The notes under the pieces: model-generated
Told to the model about the DNA's origin: nothing
Seen by the model: the letters and a program-made list of their open reading frames with translations, nothing else
Databases searched by the model: none
Position numbers and translations under genes: made by a program
Shown here: one piece after another, positions 25,722-34,903 of the stretch
Position numbering within the stretch: the first letter of the stretch is position 1
Layout: each line of letters starts with the position of its first letter
From: Streptomyces viridiviolaceus
GTDB taxonomy: Bacteria; Actinomycetota; Actinomycetes; Streptomycetales; Streptomycetaceae
Length of the DNA: 64,000 nucleotides
NCBI RefSeq assembly: GCF_014650995.1
Contig: NZ_BMWA01000006.1
Span: forward strand, 1-64,000
Direction of reading: 5' to 3'

Positions 25722-27112
25722 GCGCGTCCACGAACAAGCCGCACGAGATCGTCGAGCGGGCCCTGGAGCTGTCCCGGGCGGACGGCTGCGTCGTGATCGC
25801 CGACGAGCACTCCACCGCCAACCTTCGCTGGGCGGGCAACGCGCTCACCACCAACGGGGTCACGCGCGGGCGCACGCTCACGATCGTGGCCACCGTCGAC
25901 GGCCGGGAGGGCACGGCGTCCGGGGTGGTGTCGCGCTCGGCGGTGACCATGGAGGAGCTGGAGCCCCTGGTACGCGCCGCCGAGGCCGCCGCGCGCGGCG
26001 CCGGGCCCGCCGAGGACGCGCAGCCGCTGGTCACCGGGGTGCCGGTGTCGCCCGACTTCACCGACGCGCCCGCCGAGACCTCGTCGGCCGTGTTCGCCGA
26101 CTTCGCGCCGGCCCTCGGCGAGGCGTTCGCACGCGCGCGTGCGGGCGGCCGTGAACTGTACGGCTTCGCCAACCACGAGCTGGTGTCGACCTACCTCGGT
26201 ACGTCGACCGGGCTGCGGCTGCGCCACGACCAGCCCACCGGGACGCTGGAGCTGAACGCCAAGTCGCCGGACCGCACCAGGTCGGCCTGGGCGGGCCGGT
26301 CCACCCGGGACTTCAAGGACGTCGACCCCGCGGCGCTGGACGCGGAGCTGGCCGTACGGCTGGGCTGGGCCGAGCGGCGTGTGGAGCTGCCCGCGGGCCG
26401 GTACGAGACGCTTCTGCCGCCGACGGCGGTCGCGGACCTGCTGATCTACCAGCTGTGGTCGGCCTCGGGACGGGACGCGGCCGAGGGGCGCACGGTGTTC
26501 TCCAAGCCGGGCGGCGGCACGCGCGTCGGCGAGCGGCTCGGCGAGCTGCCGCTGACGCTGCGCAGCGACCCGCACGAGCCGGGCCTGGAGACCCCGCCCT
26601 TCGTGGTCGCGCACTCCTCCGGCGGCGACCTGTCGGTGTTCGACAACGGGCTGCCGGTGGCGGCCACCGACTGGATCCGCGAGGGGAAGCTGGCCCATCT
26701 GACGACCACCCGGCACAGCGCCGCGCTGACCGGCCTGCCGGTGGCGCCGGCGATCGGCAACCTGGTCCTGGACGGCGGCACCGACCGCTCCCTGGAGGAG
26801 ATGGTCGCCGGCACCGAGCGGGGGCTGCTGCTGACCTGCCTGTGGTACATCCGCGAGGTCGACCCGGCGACGCTGCTGCTCACCGGCCTCACCCGGGACG
26901 GCGTCTACCTGGTCGAGAACGGCGAGGTGACCGGCGAGGTGAACAACTTCCGGTTCAACGAGTCGCCGGTGGACCTGCTGGGCCGCGCCACGGAGGCCGG
27001 GCGGACGGAGAAGACGCTGCCGAGGGAGTGGAGCGACTGGTTCACCAGGGCGGCGATGCCCGCGCTGCGCGTCCCAGATTTCAATATGAGCTCTGTCAGC
27101 CAGGGCGTATAA
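25718..27112 (+). CDS. tldE: TldE/PmbA-family partner protein
   Basis: A 464-residue PmbA/TldE-type subunit. It has the family fold (NLRWAGNALTTNGVTRGRTL, GLRLRHDQPTGTLELNAK, GVYLVENGEVTGEVNNFRFNESP) but lacks the HExxxH zinc site, as expected for the non-catalytic half of the TldD-TldE complex. The ATG lies within the tldD stop region, so translation is coupled. No RiPP precursor gene was recognised nearby, so a housekeeping proteolytic role is most likely. Confidence 0.92.
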   Translation: MSASTNKPHEIVERALELSRADGCVVIADEHSTANLRWAGNALTTNGVTRGRTLTIVATVDGREGTASGVVSRSAVTMEELEPLVRAAEAAARGAGPAEDAQPLVTGVPVSPDFTDAPAETSSAVFADFAPALGEAFARARAGGRELYGFANHELVSTYLGTSTGLRLRHDQPTGTLELNAKSPDRTRSAWAGRSTRDFKDVDPAALDAELAVRLGWAERRVELPAGRYETLLPPTAVADLLIYQLWSASGRDAAEGRTVFSKPGGGTRVGERLGELPLTLRSDPHEPGLETPPFVVAHSSGGDLSVFDNGLPVAATDWIREGKLAHLTTTRHSAALTGLPVAPAIGNLVLDGGTDRSLEEMVAGTERGLLLTCLWYIREVDPATLLLTGLTRDGVYLVENGEVTGEVNNFRFNESPVDLLGRATEAGRTEKTLPREWSDWFTRAAMPALRVPDFNMSSVSQGV

Positions 27113-27190
27113 CCTCGTAGGCGTCGCAGTCGGCCGTCACCCGGCCGGCCGAGGATCATCGAGCACCATCACCTAGGAGACACGAGAACC

Positions 27191-28459
27191 GTGACGGACA
27201 TCGTCGACGAGCTGAAGTGGCGTGGGCTGTTCGCCCAGTCCACTGACGAGGACGCTTTGCGCAAGGCGCTCGCGGACGGTCCCGTCACGTTCTATTGCGG
27301 CTTCGACCCGACCGCGCCGTCCCTGCACGTGGGCCATCTGGTGCAGGTGCTCACCGTGCGCCGGCTCCAGATGGCCGGTCACCGGCCGCTGGCGCTGGTC
27401 GGCGGGGCCACGGGCCAGATCGGCGACCCGCGCCCGACCGCGGAGCGCACGCTGAACTCGCCGGAGACCGTCGCGGGCTGGGTCGAGCGGCTGCGCGGCC
27501 AGATCGAGCCGTTCCTGTCCTTCGAGGGCGACAACGCGGCCGTGATGGTCAACAACCTCGACTGGACGCAGAACCTCTCCGCGATCGAGTTCCTGCGGGA
27601 CATCGGCAAGCACTTCCGCGTCAACAAGATGCTGACGAAGGACTCCGTCGCCCGGCGCCTGGAGTCCTCCGAGGGCATCAGCTACACGGAGTTCAGCTAC
27701 CAGCTGCTGCAGGCGATGGACTTCCTGCAGCTGTACCGGCGCTACGGCTGCACGATGCAGCAGGGCGGCAGCGACCAGTGGGGCAACCTCACGGCCGGTC
27801 TGGACCTGCTGCACCGGCTGGAGCCGGACGCCACGGTCCACGCCTACGCGACGCCTCTGATGACGAAGGCGGACGGCACCAAGTTCGGGAAGACCGAGGG
27901 CGGCGCCGTCTGGCTCGACCCGGAGATGACCACGCCGTACGCGTTCTACCAGTTCTGGCTGAACGTGGACGACCGGGACATCTCGACGTACATGCGCATC
28001 CTGTCCTTCAGGTCCCGCGAGGAGCTGGAGGAGCTGGAGAAGCAGACGGAGGAGCGTCCGCAGGCTCGGGCGGCGCAGCGCGCACTGGCCGAGGAGCTGA
28101 CGACGCTGGTGCACGGCGCCGACCAGACGGCCGCCGTGATCGCCGCGTCCAAGGCGCTGTTCGGCCAGGGCGACCTGGCGGAGCTGGACGACAGGACGCT
28201 GGCCGCGGCCCTGTCGGAGGTGCCGCACATCCAGGCCGCCGAGCTCAGCCCGGTCGTCGACCTGTTCGCCGAGGTCGGCCTGGTCGCCAGCAAGTCCGCC
28301 GCGCGCCGCACGGTCAAGGAGGGCGGCGCCTACGTGAACAACGTCAAGGTCGCCGGCGAGGACGCCGTCCCCGCCAAGGAGGACCTGCTGCACGGACGCT
28401 GGCTGGTGCTGCGCCGCGGCAAGAAGAACCTGGCCGCCGTGGAGGTCACCGGCGCCTGA
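27191..28459 (+). CDS. tyrS: Tyrosyl-tRNA synthetase
   Basis: The 422-residue class I synthetase charges tRNA-Tyr. The HIGH-type motif is [10 protein letters not shown] at about residue 43, the KMSKS-type motif is [10 protein letters not shown] at about residue 235, and [20 protein letters not shown] marks the tyrosine pocket. A C-terminal S4 RNA-binding domain ([21 protein letters not shown]) starts near 350. The start is GTG at 27191 after CTAGGAGACACGAGAACC. No T-box leader is visible in the 78 bases upstream. Confidence 0.96.
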   Translation: MTDIVDELKWRGLFAQSTDEDALRKALADGPVTFYCGFDPTAPSLHVGHLVQVLTVRRLQMAGHRPLALVGGATGQIGDPRPTAERTLNSPETVAGWVERLRGQIEPFLSFEGDNAAVMVNNLDWTQNLSAIEFLRDIGKHFRVNKMLTKDSVARRLESSEGISYTEFSYQLLQAMDFLQLYRRYGCTMQQGGSDQWGNLTAGLDLLHRLEPDATVHAYATPLMTKADGTKFGKTEGGAVWLDPEMTTPYAFYQFWLNVDDRDISTYMRILSFRSREELEELEKQTEERPQARAAQRALAEELTTLVHGADQTAAVIAASKALFGQGDLAELDDRTLAAALSEVPHIQAAELSPVVDLFAEVGLVASKSAARRTVKEGGAYVNNVKVAGEDAVPAKEDLLHGRWLVLRRGKKNLAAVEVTGA

Positions 28460-28468
28460 GCGCGCGTA

Positions 28469-28516
28469 CGAGGGGGCGGTTCGCGACATCGGGTGGTGCC
28501 GCGAACCGCCCCCTCG
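28469..28516. terminator. Bidirectional terminator, 17-bp stem
   Basis: CGAGGGGGCGGTTCGCG (28469-28485) pairs perfectly with 28500-28516, between convergent tyrS and the GlsB/YeaQ gene. Confidence 0.88.
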
Positions 28517-28528
28517 CCATGGGTCCCG

Positions 28529-28807
28529 TCAGATCCGCTGCCGTCGCCTGCCCCGTACCGCCATGTAGGCCGCATCGCCGAGCGCCACGATGATGATCGC
28601 GGCGACGAGCTGGAAGAGGTGCCGCATCCAGTCGACGCCCGGCGTCGCCTCGACGCCGACCGCCCGGGCGATCGCGTTGCCGACGATGGCACCGAGGATG
28701 CCGAAGATGGTGGTCAGCCACAGGGGGCTGTGCTGCTTGCCCGGAATGACCGCCTTGGCGATCAGACCCAGCACGAATCCCACGATGATCGCCCACAACC
28801 AGCCCAT
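28529..28807 (-). CDS. GlsB/YeaQ/YmgE-family stress-response membrane protein
   Basis: A 92-residue protein with three membrane segments, at about residues 3-20, 28-48 and 65-85. The Gly-rich patterns GFVLGLIAKAVIPGKQ and TIFGILGAIVGNAIAR are the family hallmark. These small membrane proteins are induced by envelope or general stress in several bacteria; their mechanism is unknown. The ATG at 28807 follows GAGGAGGCATCC, a near-perfect ribosome site, and is preferred to the longer open frame. Confidence 0.88.
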   Translation of the reverse strand: MGWLWAIIVGFVLGLIAKAVIPGKQHSPLWLTTIFGILGAIVGNAIARAVGVEATPGVDWMRHLFQLVAAIIIVALGDAAYMAVRGRRRQRI

Positions 28808-29067
28808 GGATGCCTCCTCGTACGGCCCTACGTGAGCATTACCGCCAGTCTCCGGCGCTACCACGTCCGGCGCATCCCGGATACGGCCATGCGGGTGACG
28901 TCCCTACGGGGTACGGCGCACGCCGTCCGGGCCGGCGAGGGGCGCCCCGGTCTCGTGGGCGTCGCAGGTGCGGCGTAACGTGGATGCTGTCCGGGACCGG
29001 TGTCCCCGAGCGGCCGCGGACGGAAGCGGGGCGGGGAGAGTCCGATGCGGGCGGATGGTGGAACGTG

Positions 29068-29508
29068 ATGCGGAAGCGGAGTGCCGGCGGCAGCGCCCAG
29101 GTGTTCCGGATCACCGGAGCCCGGGCGGGCCTGCAGGAGGACGTGCGCGGGCGGCAGCGCCGCTACGTCATCTCGATGTCGGTCCGTACGGTGGCGGTGA
29201 TCCTCGCGGCCTGCCTGTGGAACGTGGAGCAGCACGTCGCGATCGTGGCCCTGGTGCTCGGGGCGGTCCTGCCCTACATCGCGGTGGTGATCGCCAACGC
29301 CGGGCGGGAGAACGCGCCGTCGCTGCCGTCGACGTTCGTCACGGCACCGACACCGCCGATGATCACGGCGTCGCGCTCGAACGACGGCTCCGCGGAATCC
29401 GTCCCGGAAGACGCCGTGGGCGATCCGGCGCCGGGTGCACGCGGCGAGCCGCACGACCGGTCGCGACCGGAAGGGGCCGGCCGGGAGGCGGACGTCAACT
29501 CTGCGTAA
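29068..29508 (+). CDS. DUF3099 membrane protein
   Basis: A 146-residue protein of the actinobacterial DUF3099 family. The conserved block QVFRITGARAGLQEDVRGRQ precedes two membrane segments (VRTVAVILAACLWNV at about 40-55 and HVAIVALVLGAVLPYIAVV at about 59-78). The C-terminal 65 residues are acidic, Pro/Ser-rich and probably disordered. Function is unknown. The start could be this ATG or a GTG three bases earlier. Confidence 0.78.
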   Translation: MRKRSAGGSAQVFRITGARAGLQEDVRGRQRRYVISMSVRTVAVILAACLWNVEQHVAIVALVLGAVLPYIAVVIANAGRENAPSLPSTFVTAPTPPMITASRSNDGSAESVPEDAVGDPAPGARGEPHDRSRPEGAGREADVNSA

Positions 29509-29612
29509 GGCTCAAGAAAAGCTCAGATCAATCATGTTGTTCCGGTGCCGGGCGGCGGGTGACCCGTGACATACTTCGTACGCGCTCCGCATCCCCCGTC
29601 GGAGCGACGGAC

Positions 29613-29657
29613 CGACGCCGGGCAGCTCCCCCCGTGGCTGCTCGGCGTCGCCTTTTT
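29613..29657 (+). terminator. Hairpin with T-run, terminator or attenuator
   Basis: CGACGCCGGGCAGC (29613-29626) and GCTGCTCGGCGTCG (29637-29650) form a 14-bp stem with one G-U pair, followed by CCTTTTT. It lies 105 bases after the DUF3099 gene and only 22 bases before the next start codon. A CATACT -10-like box at 29570-29575 is upstream of the hairpin, so it may act as an attenuator for the small gene at 29680. Confidence 0.75.
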
Positions 29658-29679
29658 CCGTGAGTTGTGAGACGAACCT

Positions 29680-29916
29680 GTGAGTGACGAGACGACCCCG
29701 ATCTGCTCCGCCAAGGGCTGCCGGACCGCCGCAGTGTGGGTGCTGGCCTGGAACAATCCGAAGATCCACACGCCGGAGCGACGCAAGACGTGGCTCGCGT
29801 GCGAGGAGCACCGGGAGCACCTGTCCCAGTTCCTCGGGGTGCGGGGCTTCCTGAAGGACGTCGTGAAGTTCGAGGACTGGCGGGCGGCCGAGGGCGCCGC
29901 CCAGGACCGGCCCTAA
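29680..29916 (+). CDS. Conserved small cytosolic protein
   Basis: The 78-residue protein has no named family that I can assign with confidence. It has two Cys/His groups, PICSAKGCRTAAVWVL near the start and LACEEHREHLSQFLG in the middle, which could bind one zinc ion, and a C-terminal FLKDVVKFEDW. The GTG start follows weak ribosome-site sequence. Its TAA stop overlaps the TAG stop of convergent moaA by sharing four bases (CTAA). Similar Streptomyces proteins have appeared under misleading names; I do not assign one. Confidence 0.72.
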   Translation: MSDETTPICSAKGCRTAAVWVLAWNNPKIHTPERRKTWLACEEHREHLSQFLGVRGFLKDVVKFEDWRAAEGAAQDRP

Positions 29917-30953
29917 CCGCCGATCGCCGACATCGGCCGGTCGGGCTGGACGAACGACGGGTCGTCGAGTCCGGCGCCGGCCTTCTTGCCCCACATGGCC
30001 AGGCGCCAGATGCGGGCGATCTCCTCGTCGGGGGCGCCGGAGCGCAGGGCTGCGCGCAGGTCGGTCTCCTCCTGGGCGAACAGGCAGGTGCGCACCTGGC
30101 CGTCGGCGGTCAGGCGGGTGCGGTCGCAGGCGGCGCAGAACGGGCGGGTGACGGAGGCGATGACGCCGACGCGGTGCGGGCCGCCGTCGACGATCCAGCG
30201 CTCGGCCGGGGCGGAGCCGCGTGCCTCGGACCCCTCCGGGGTCAGCTCGAAGCGGGTGCGCAGCGAGGTGAGGATGTCACCCGCGGTGACCATGCCGTCG
30301 CGCTTCCAGCCGTGCTGGGCGTCGAGCGGCATCTGCTCGATGAAGCGCAGCTCGTAGTCGTGCTCGACGGCCCAGGCCAGCAGGTCCGGGGCCTCGTCGT
30401 CGTTGAGCCCCGGCATCAGGACGGAGTTGACCTTCACCGGGGTGAGACCGGCCTCCCGGGCGGCTTCCAGCCCTTCCAGCACGTCCTTGTGGCGGTCCCG
30501 GCGGGTGAGGGTCTTGAAGACGTCCGGGCGGAGGGTGTCCAGCGAGACGTTCACCCGGTCCAGGCCCGCGGCCTTCAGGGCCCCTGCCGTGCGCTTCAGG
30601 CCGATGCCGTTGGTGGTCAGGGACGTCTGGGGGCGCGGGTCGAGGGCGGCGACGCGCTCCACGATGCCGACCAGCCCGGGGCGCAGCAGGGGCTCGCCGC
30701 CGGTGAAGCGGACCTCCGTGACGCCCAGGGAGGTGACCGCGATGTCGATGAGGCGGACGATCTCGTCGTCCGTCAGCAGGTCGGGCTTGGCCAGCCACTG
30801 CAGGCCCTCCTCGGGCATGCAGTAGGTACAGCGCAGGTTGCACCGGTCGGTCAGCGAGACCCTCAGGTCGGTGGCCACTCGGCCGTAGGTGTCGATGAGC
30901 ACGTGGCCCCCTCCCTCGACGCGGATCGGTGGAGCACTCATCTCCTCCGACAT
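29913..30953 (-). CDS. moaA: GTP 3',8-cyclase, molybdenum cofactor synthesis
   Basis: The radical S-adenosylmethionine enzyme that starts molybdopterin synthesis from GTP. The N-terminal cluster motif is CNLRCTYCMPEEG at about residue 38, followed by VRFTGGEPLLRPG. The C-terminal cluster cysteines are in RPFCAACDRTRLTADGQVRTCLF. I use the ATG at 30953 (346 residues), because a TAGGCT box lies five bases upstream. A second ATG at 30941 directly abuts a GGAGGAG sequence, which is too close to serve as its ribosome site. No other moa gene is in the window. Confidence 0.93.
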   Translation of the reverse strand: MSEEMSAPPIRVEGGGHVLIDTYGRVATDLRVSLTDRCNLRCTYCMPEEGLQWLAKPDLLTDDEIVRLIDIAVTSLGVTEVRFTGGEPLLRPGLVGIVERVAALDPRPQTSLTTNGIGLKRTAGALKAAGLDRVNVSLDTLRPDVFKTLTRRDRHKDVLEGLEAAREAGLTPVKVNSVLMPGLNDDEAPDLLAWAVEHDYELRFIEQMPLDAQHGWKRDGMVTAGDILTSLRTRFELTPEGSEARGSAPAERWIVDGGPHRVGVIASVTRPFCAACDRTRLTADGQVRTCLFAQEETDLRAALRSGAPDEEIARIWRLAMWGKKAGAGLDDPSFVQPDRPMSAIGG

Positions 30954-31057
30954 CTGCGAGCCTACGTGACGCCGCCGACATCGACAGCGGCCCGATCCCA
31001 CGACGTGGGGCGCGGCCGCGTCGTAGGGATCTACGAGCGGCCGCGTCCGACGGTGGC

Positions 31058-32695
31058 TCAGTGCGCTCCGGTGCCGGTCAGGGACCGCACCTCCAGCTCC
31101 GCGTACTTGGCCTTGTCGGGCTCCTCCTTGGACAGGACCGTGCCGAGCCAGCCCATGAGGAAGCCGAACGGGATGGAGATGATGCCCGGGTTCTTCAGCG
31201 GGAACCAGGCGAAGTCGACGTCGGGGAACATCGCCTTGGGGTCGCCGGAGACGACGGGCGAGAAGAGCACGAGGCCGACGGCGACGATCAGACCGCCGTA
31301 GATCGACCACAGGGCGCCCTGGGTGGTGAACCGCTTCCAGAACAGGCTGTACAGGATGGTCGGCAGGTTGGCGGAGGCCGCGACCGCGAAGGCCAGGGCG
31401 ACCAGGCCGGCCACGTTCAGGTCGCGGGCGAGGGCGCCGAGCGCGATGGAGACGATGCCGATGAAGACGGTCGCCCAGCGGGCCGCCTTCATCTCCTCCT
31501 TCTCGGTGGCCTGGCCCTTGCGGATGACGTTGGCGTAGATGTCGTGCGCGAAGGAGGACGACGAGGCGAGGGTGAGGCCGGCGACCACGGCGAGGATCGT
31601 GGCGAAGGCCACGGCGGAGATGGTGGCGAGCAGGATCGCGCCCCAGGCCGAGTCGACGCCGCCGACGTGCAGGGCGAGCAGGGGCGCCGCCGTGTTGCCG
31701 GACGGGTTGGACTCGATGATCTCCTTCTGCGAGATGAGCGCCGCCGCGCCGAAGCCGAGCGCGATGGTCATCAGGTAGAAGGCGCCGATGATGCCGATCG
31801 CCCAGTTCACGGACTTACGGGCGGCCTTGGCGTTGGGCACCGTGTAGAAGCGGATCAGGATGTGCGGCAGGCCGGCGGTGCCGAGCACCAGGGCGATGCC
31901 CAGGGAGATGAAGTCCAGCTTGGAGGTGCCGGTCGCGCCGTACTGCAGGCCCGGCTCCAGGAAGGCGGCGCCCTTGCCGCTGTTCTCGGCGGCGGTGCCG
32001 AGCAGGTCGGAGATGTTGAAGTCGAACTTCAGCAGGACCAGGAAGGTGATCAGGAGGGTGCCGCCGATGAGCAGCACGGCCTTGACCATCTGGACCCAGG
32101 TGGTGCCCTTCATGCCGCCGATGGAGACGTACACGATCATCAGGATGCCGACGAGGGCGACGATCAGGATCTTGCCGGCGTCGGAGGTGATGCCGAGCAG
32201 CAGCGACACGAGGACGCCCGCGCCCGCCATCTGGGCGAGCAGGTAGAAGATCGAGACGACGATGGTGGAGGTGCCGGCGGCGGTGCGCACGGGGCGCTGG
32301 CGCATGCGGTAGGCGAGGACGTCGCCCATCGTGTAGCGGCCTGAGTTCCTCAGCGGCTCGGCGACCAGGAGCAGGGCGACCAGCCAGGCGACCAGGAAGC
32401 CGATGGAGTACAGGAAGCCGTCGTAGCCGAAGATGGCGATCGCGCCCGCGATGCCGAGGAAGGACGCGGCGGACATGTAGTCGCCGGAGACGGCGAGTCC
32501 GTTCTGGAAGGCGCTGAACTGGCGGCCGCCCGCGTAGAAGTCCGCGGCGTCCTTCGTCTGGCGGCCCGCCCAGACGGTGATGACGAGCGTGGCGACGACG
32601 AAGACCGCGAAGAGCGTGATAATGAGCGGCCGGTGCTCACTTGCCTCGTTGGCCGCGAGATCGGCGGCGAGGACACTGTGCTGAGCGGGGATCAT
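31058..32695 (-). CDS. Sodium:solute symporter, ActP (cation/acetate) type
   Basis: A 545-residue symporter with about 13 membrane segments. The sodium-symporter signature region is FYAGGRQFSAFQNGLAVSGDYMSAASFLGIAG near residues 50-80, typical of ActP/MctC carriers of acetate and other short monocarboxylates. GLPHILIRFYTVPNAKAARKS and FAHDIYANVIRKG also match this group. The start ATG at 32695 overlaps the stop of the upstream DUF485 gene by four bases, the normal operon for this transporter class. Likely substrates are acetate, propionate or pyruvate. Confidence 0.92.
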   Translation of the reverse strand: MIPAQHSVLAADLAANEASEHRPLIITLFAVFVVATLVITVWAGRQTKDAADFYAGGRQFSAFQNGLAVSGDYMSAASFLGIAGAIAIFGYDGFLYSIGFLVAWLVALLLVAEPLRNSGRYTMGDVLAYRMRQRPVRTAAGTSTIVVSIFYLLAQMAGAGVLVSLLLGITSDAGKILIVALVGILMIVYVSIGGMKGTTWVQMVKAVLLIGGTLLITFLVLLKFDFNISDLLGTAAENSGKGAAFLEPGLQYGATGTSKLDFISLGIALVLGTAGLPHILIRFYTVPNAKAARKSVNWAIGIIGAFYLMTIALGFGAAALISQKEIIESNPSGNTAAPLLALHVGGVDSAWGAILLATISAVAFATILAVVAGLTLASSSSFAHDIYANVIRKGQATEKEEMKAARWATVFIGIVSIALGALARDLNVAGLVALAFAVAASANLPTILYSLFWKRFTTQGALWSIYGGLIVAVGLVLFSPVVSGDPKAMFPDVDFAWFPLKNPGIISIPFGFLMGWLGTVLSKEEPDKAKYAELEVRSLTGTGAH

Positions 32696-33048
32696 GCGCC
32701 GCCCTCCATCCGGGACTTGATGGCCTCCGCCTTGGGGTCGAGCTTCGCGGCGGCGTGCCGCGAGTACCACCAGGCGATGAGGAACGTGGTGACGAACTGG
32801 GCGATGCCGAAGACGAAGGCGACGTTGATGTTGCCGAACAGTTCGGTGCCCATGAAGCCGCCCGCGTAGTTCGAGAGCAGCACGTACAGCAGGTACCAGA
32901 GGACGAACGCGATCGTCAGCGGGAAGGCGAAGGAGCGGAAGGAGCGGCGCAGTTCACCGAACTCCGCGCTCTGCTGCACCTCGGAGAACTCCTCCGGGGA
33001 GGGGAGTCGGCGTTGCTCTTTCGAGGGGGGCGGTGCGTCGGTGGCCAC
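32692..33048 (-). CDS. DUF485 membrane protein, symporter partner
   Basis: A 118-residue protein with two membrane segments (FAFPLTIAFVLWYLLYVLLS and VAFVFGIAQFVTTFLIAWWY), the DUF485 layout. The cytosolic N-terminus contains SPEEFSEVQQSAEFGELRRSFR. DUF485 proteins are encoded next to ActP-type symporters and probably assist them. The GTG at 33048 follows GAGGAG at the right spacing; an ATG eight codons upstream (33072) is the alternative. Confidence 0.88.
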   Translation of the reverse strand: MATDAPPPSKEQRRLPSPEEFSEVQQSAEFGELRRSFRSFAFPLTIAFVLWYLLYVLLSNYAGGFMGTELFGNINVAFVFGIAQFVTTFLIAWWYSRHAAAKLDPKAEAIKSRMEGGA

Positions 33049-33309
33049 GGAGTCTCCTCGTACGACGGACATGACGGCTTGGACCTCACGGTGACGGGAA
33101 CTGATCGTGCTCGTGCTCCCTGCCCAACGACACGGCGGCCCACGGGCACCGGTTCAACGCGTTCGACACTTTCCGAACTCACCTGTGGGAAGTCATTGCT
33201 GGCCAGCGACTGCGGGAGATAGCTTCACCCTGCACCACTGAGTCATGTACCTGCCCGAGCACCACCTGTGCCTCGGGCCGGTTTCGTTTACGGGTGATGT
33301 GGAGACCCC
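33049..33309. other. Intergenic region between symporter operon and first subtilase
   Basis: No gene is seen in this 261-base gap. It must hold the divergent promoters of the DUF485-symporter operon and of the subtilase gene. A TTCCGGAAC-like palindrome was searched for and not found; no terminator is expected. Confidence 0.4.
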
Positions 33310-34839
33310 ATGGTTCATCTGCGTTCCAGACGACGGCTCGCTCTCGCCGTGCCGGTCGTGCTGTCCCTGACCGCCTCGCTCGGCTTCCTGCCGGCGAGCG
33401 CGTCGGCCGCCGAGCGCGCGGAAGCCACCGTGCAGGACACGGAGGCGCCGAAGCTCGCGTATGTCGTCAACACGAATGCGGACCACCGGACGATCGCGTC
33501 GGTGAAGAAGGCGATCGCCGCGGCCGACGGCAGCGTGGTGGCCACGTACGAGAAGATCGGCGTGATCGTCGTGCACTCGGCGAACCCCGCTTTCGCCGAG
33601 CGGATCCGCACGGTGCGCGGAGTGCAGTCGGCCGGTGCGACCCGCACCGCGCCGCTGACCGCCGCCGGTACGACGGACGAGGGCGCCGCGGAGATCCTGT
33701 CCGCCGAAGCGGCCGCACGGACCGCGAAGGCGTCCGAGGCCGCGGGGGCCGGCGAGCCCCTCGAGGCGGACCAGTGGGACCTGCGCGCGATCGGCGCCGA
33801 CAAGGCCGCGGAGATCAACCCGGGCAGCGACAAGGTCACCGTCGCCGTGATCGACACCGGTGTCGACGACACGCACCCGGACCTCGCCCCCAACTTCTCC
33901 GCGTCGCAGTCCGCGAACTGCGTCGGCGGCAAGGCGGACACCAGCGAGGGCGCCTGGCGGCCGTACACCGCCGAGGACTACCACGGCACGCACGTGGCCG
34001 GTGAGATCGCCGCCGCCCGCAACGGCATCGGCGTCGCCGGAGTGGCCCCGGGCGTGAAGGTCGCCGGTATCAAGGTGAGCGACCCGGACAACGGCCTGTT
34101 CTACCCCGAGAGCGTCGTCTGCGCCTTCGTGTTCGCCGCCGACCACGGCGTGGAGATCACCAACAACAGCTACTACGTCGACCCGTGGCTGTACAACTGC
34201 ATGGACGACCCCGACCAGCGGGCCATCGTCGACGCGGTCAACCGGGCCCAGCTGTACGCCCAGAAGAAGGGCACCCTGCACCTCGCCTCGGCGGGCAACT
34301 CCAACCACGACCTGGACTCCGACGCGATCGTCGACGACTCCAGCCCCGACGACTCCACGCCGGTCGAGCGCACCATCGACCCGCACGAGTGCTTCGACGT
34401 GCCCACCCAGCTGCCGGGCGTCGTCACGGTCAGCGCGACGGGAGTGCAGAACCTCAAGTCCTACTACTCCTCGTACGGCAAGGGCGTCGTGGACGTCGCG
34501 GCGCCGGGCGGCGACCGGCTCTACCAGATCCCGGACACGCCGTCGAAGAACGGCCGCATCCTCTCCACCATGCCGAACAACCAGTACGGCTTCCTGCAGG
34601 GCACGTCGATGGCCTCGCCGCACGCCGCGGGCGTCGCCGCGCTGCTGAAGTCGAAGTACCCGTACGCCGGGCCGGCCGAGTTGCAGGCGCTGCTGAAGGC
34701 CCAGGCGGACAACCCGGGCTGCCCGGCCTCCTACGACCAGGACGGCGACGGCACGCAGGACGCGACGTGCGAGGGCGGCAGCCGGGTCAACGGCTTCTAC
34801 GGGTTCGGCATCGTCAACGCGTTGCGCGCGGTGAAGTGA
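33310..34839 (+). CDS. Secreted S8 (subtilisin-like) serine peptidase
   Basis: A 509-residue exported protease. Residues 1-34 are a signal peptide (RSRRRLALAVPVVLSLTASL). Residues about 50-115 form an inhibitor I9-like propeptide (LAYVVNTNADHRTIASVKKA). The catalytic domain has Asp in VAVIDTGVDDTHPD (about 181), His in YHGTHVAGE (about 226), the oxyanion Asn in SAGNSN and Ser in GTSMASPHAAG (about 437). Six cysteines of the mature part recur in the downstream paralogue. Near the C-terminus, DQDGDGTQD looks like an EF-hand/dockerin calcium loop. It is followed 64 bases later by the paralogous gene. Confidence 0.93.
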   Translation: MVHLRSRRRLALAVPVVLSLTASLGFLPASASAAERAEATVQDTEAPKLAYVVNTNADHRTIASVKKAIAAADGSVVATYEKIGVIVVHSANPAFAERIRTVRGVQSAGATRTAPLTAAGTTDEGAAEILSAEAAARTAKASEAAGAGEPLEADQWDLRAIGADKAAEINPGSDKVTVAVIDTGVDDTHPDLAPNFSASQSANCVGGKADTSEGAWRPYTAEDYHGTHVAGEIAAARNGIGVAGVAPGVKVAGIKVSDPDNGLFYPESVVCAFVFAADHGVEITNNSYYVDPWLYNCMDDPDQRAIVDAVNRAQLYAQKKGTLHLASAGNSNHDLDSDAIVDDSSPDDSTPVERTIDPHECFDVPTQLPGVVTVSATGVQNLKSYYSSYGKGVVDVAAPGGDRLYQIPDTPSKNGRILSTMPNNQYGFLQGTSMASPHAAGVAALLKSKYPYAGPAELQALLKAQADNPGCPASYDQDGDGTQDATCEGGSRVNGFYGFGIVNALRAVK

Positions 34840-34903
34840 CCCGGCCGGAACGGCACTTCGGCACCCGCACTTCGGCACTTCGAACGAACTGGAGACCTCG
34901 CAC

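Noticed and set aside
24198..27112. RiPP biosynthesis locus around tldD-tldE
   Set aside because: No precursor peptide, cyclase or exporter gene was recognised between fabG and tyrS.
27113..27190. T-box leader for tyrS
   Set aside because: The gap between tldE and tyrS is only 78 bases and contains no T-box sequence or specifier-loop structure.
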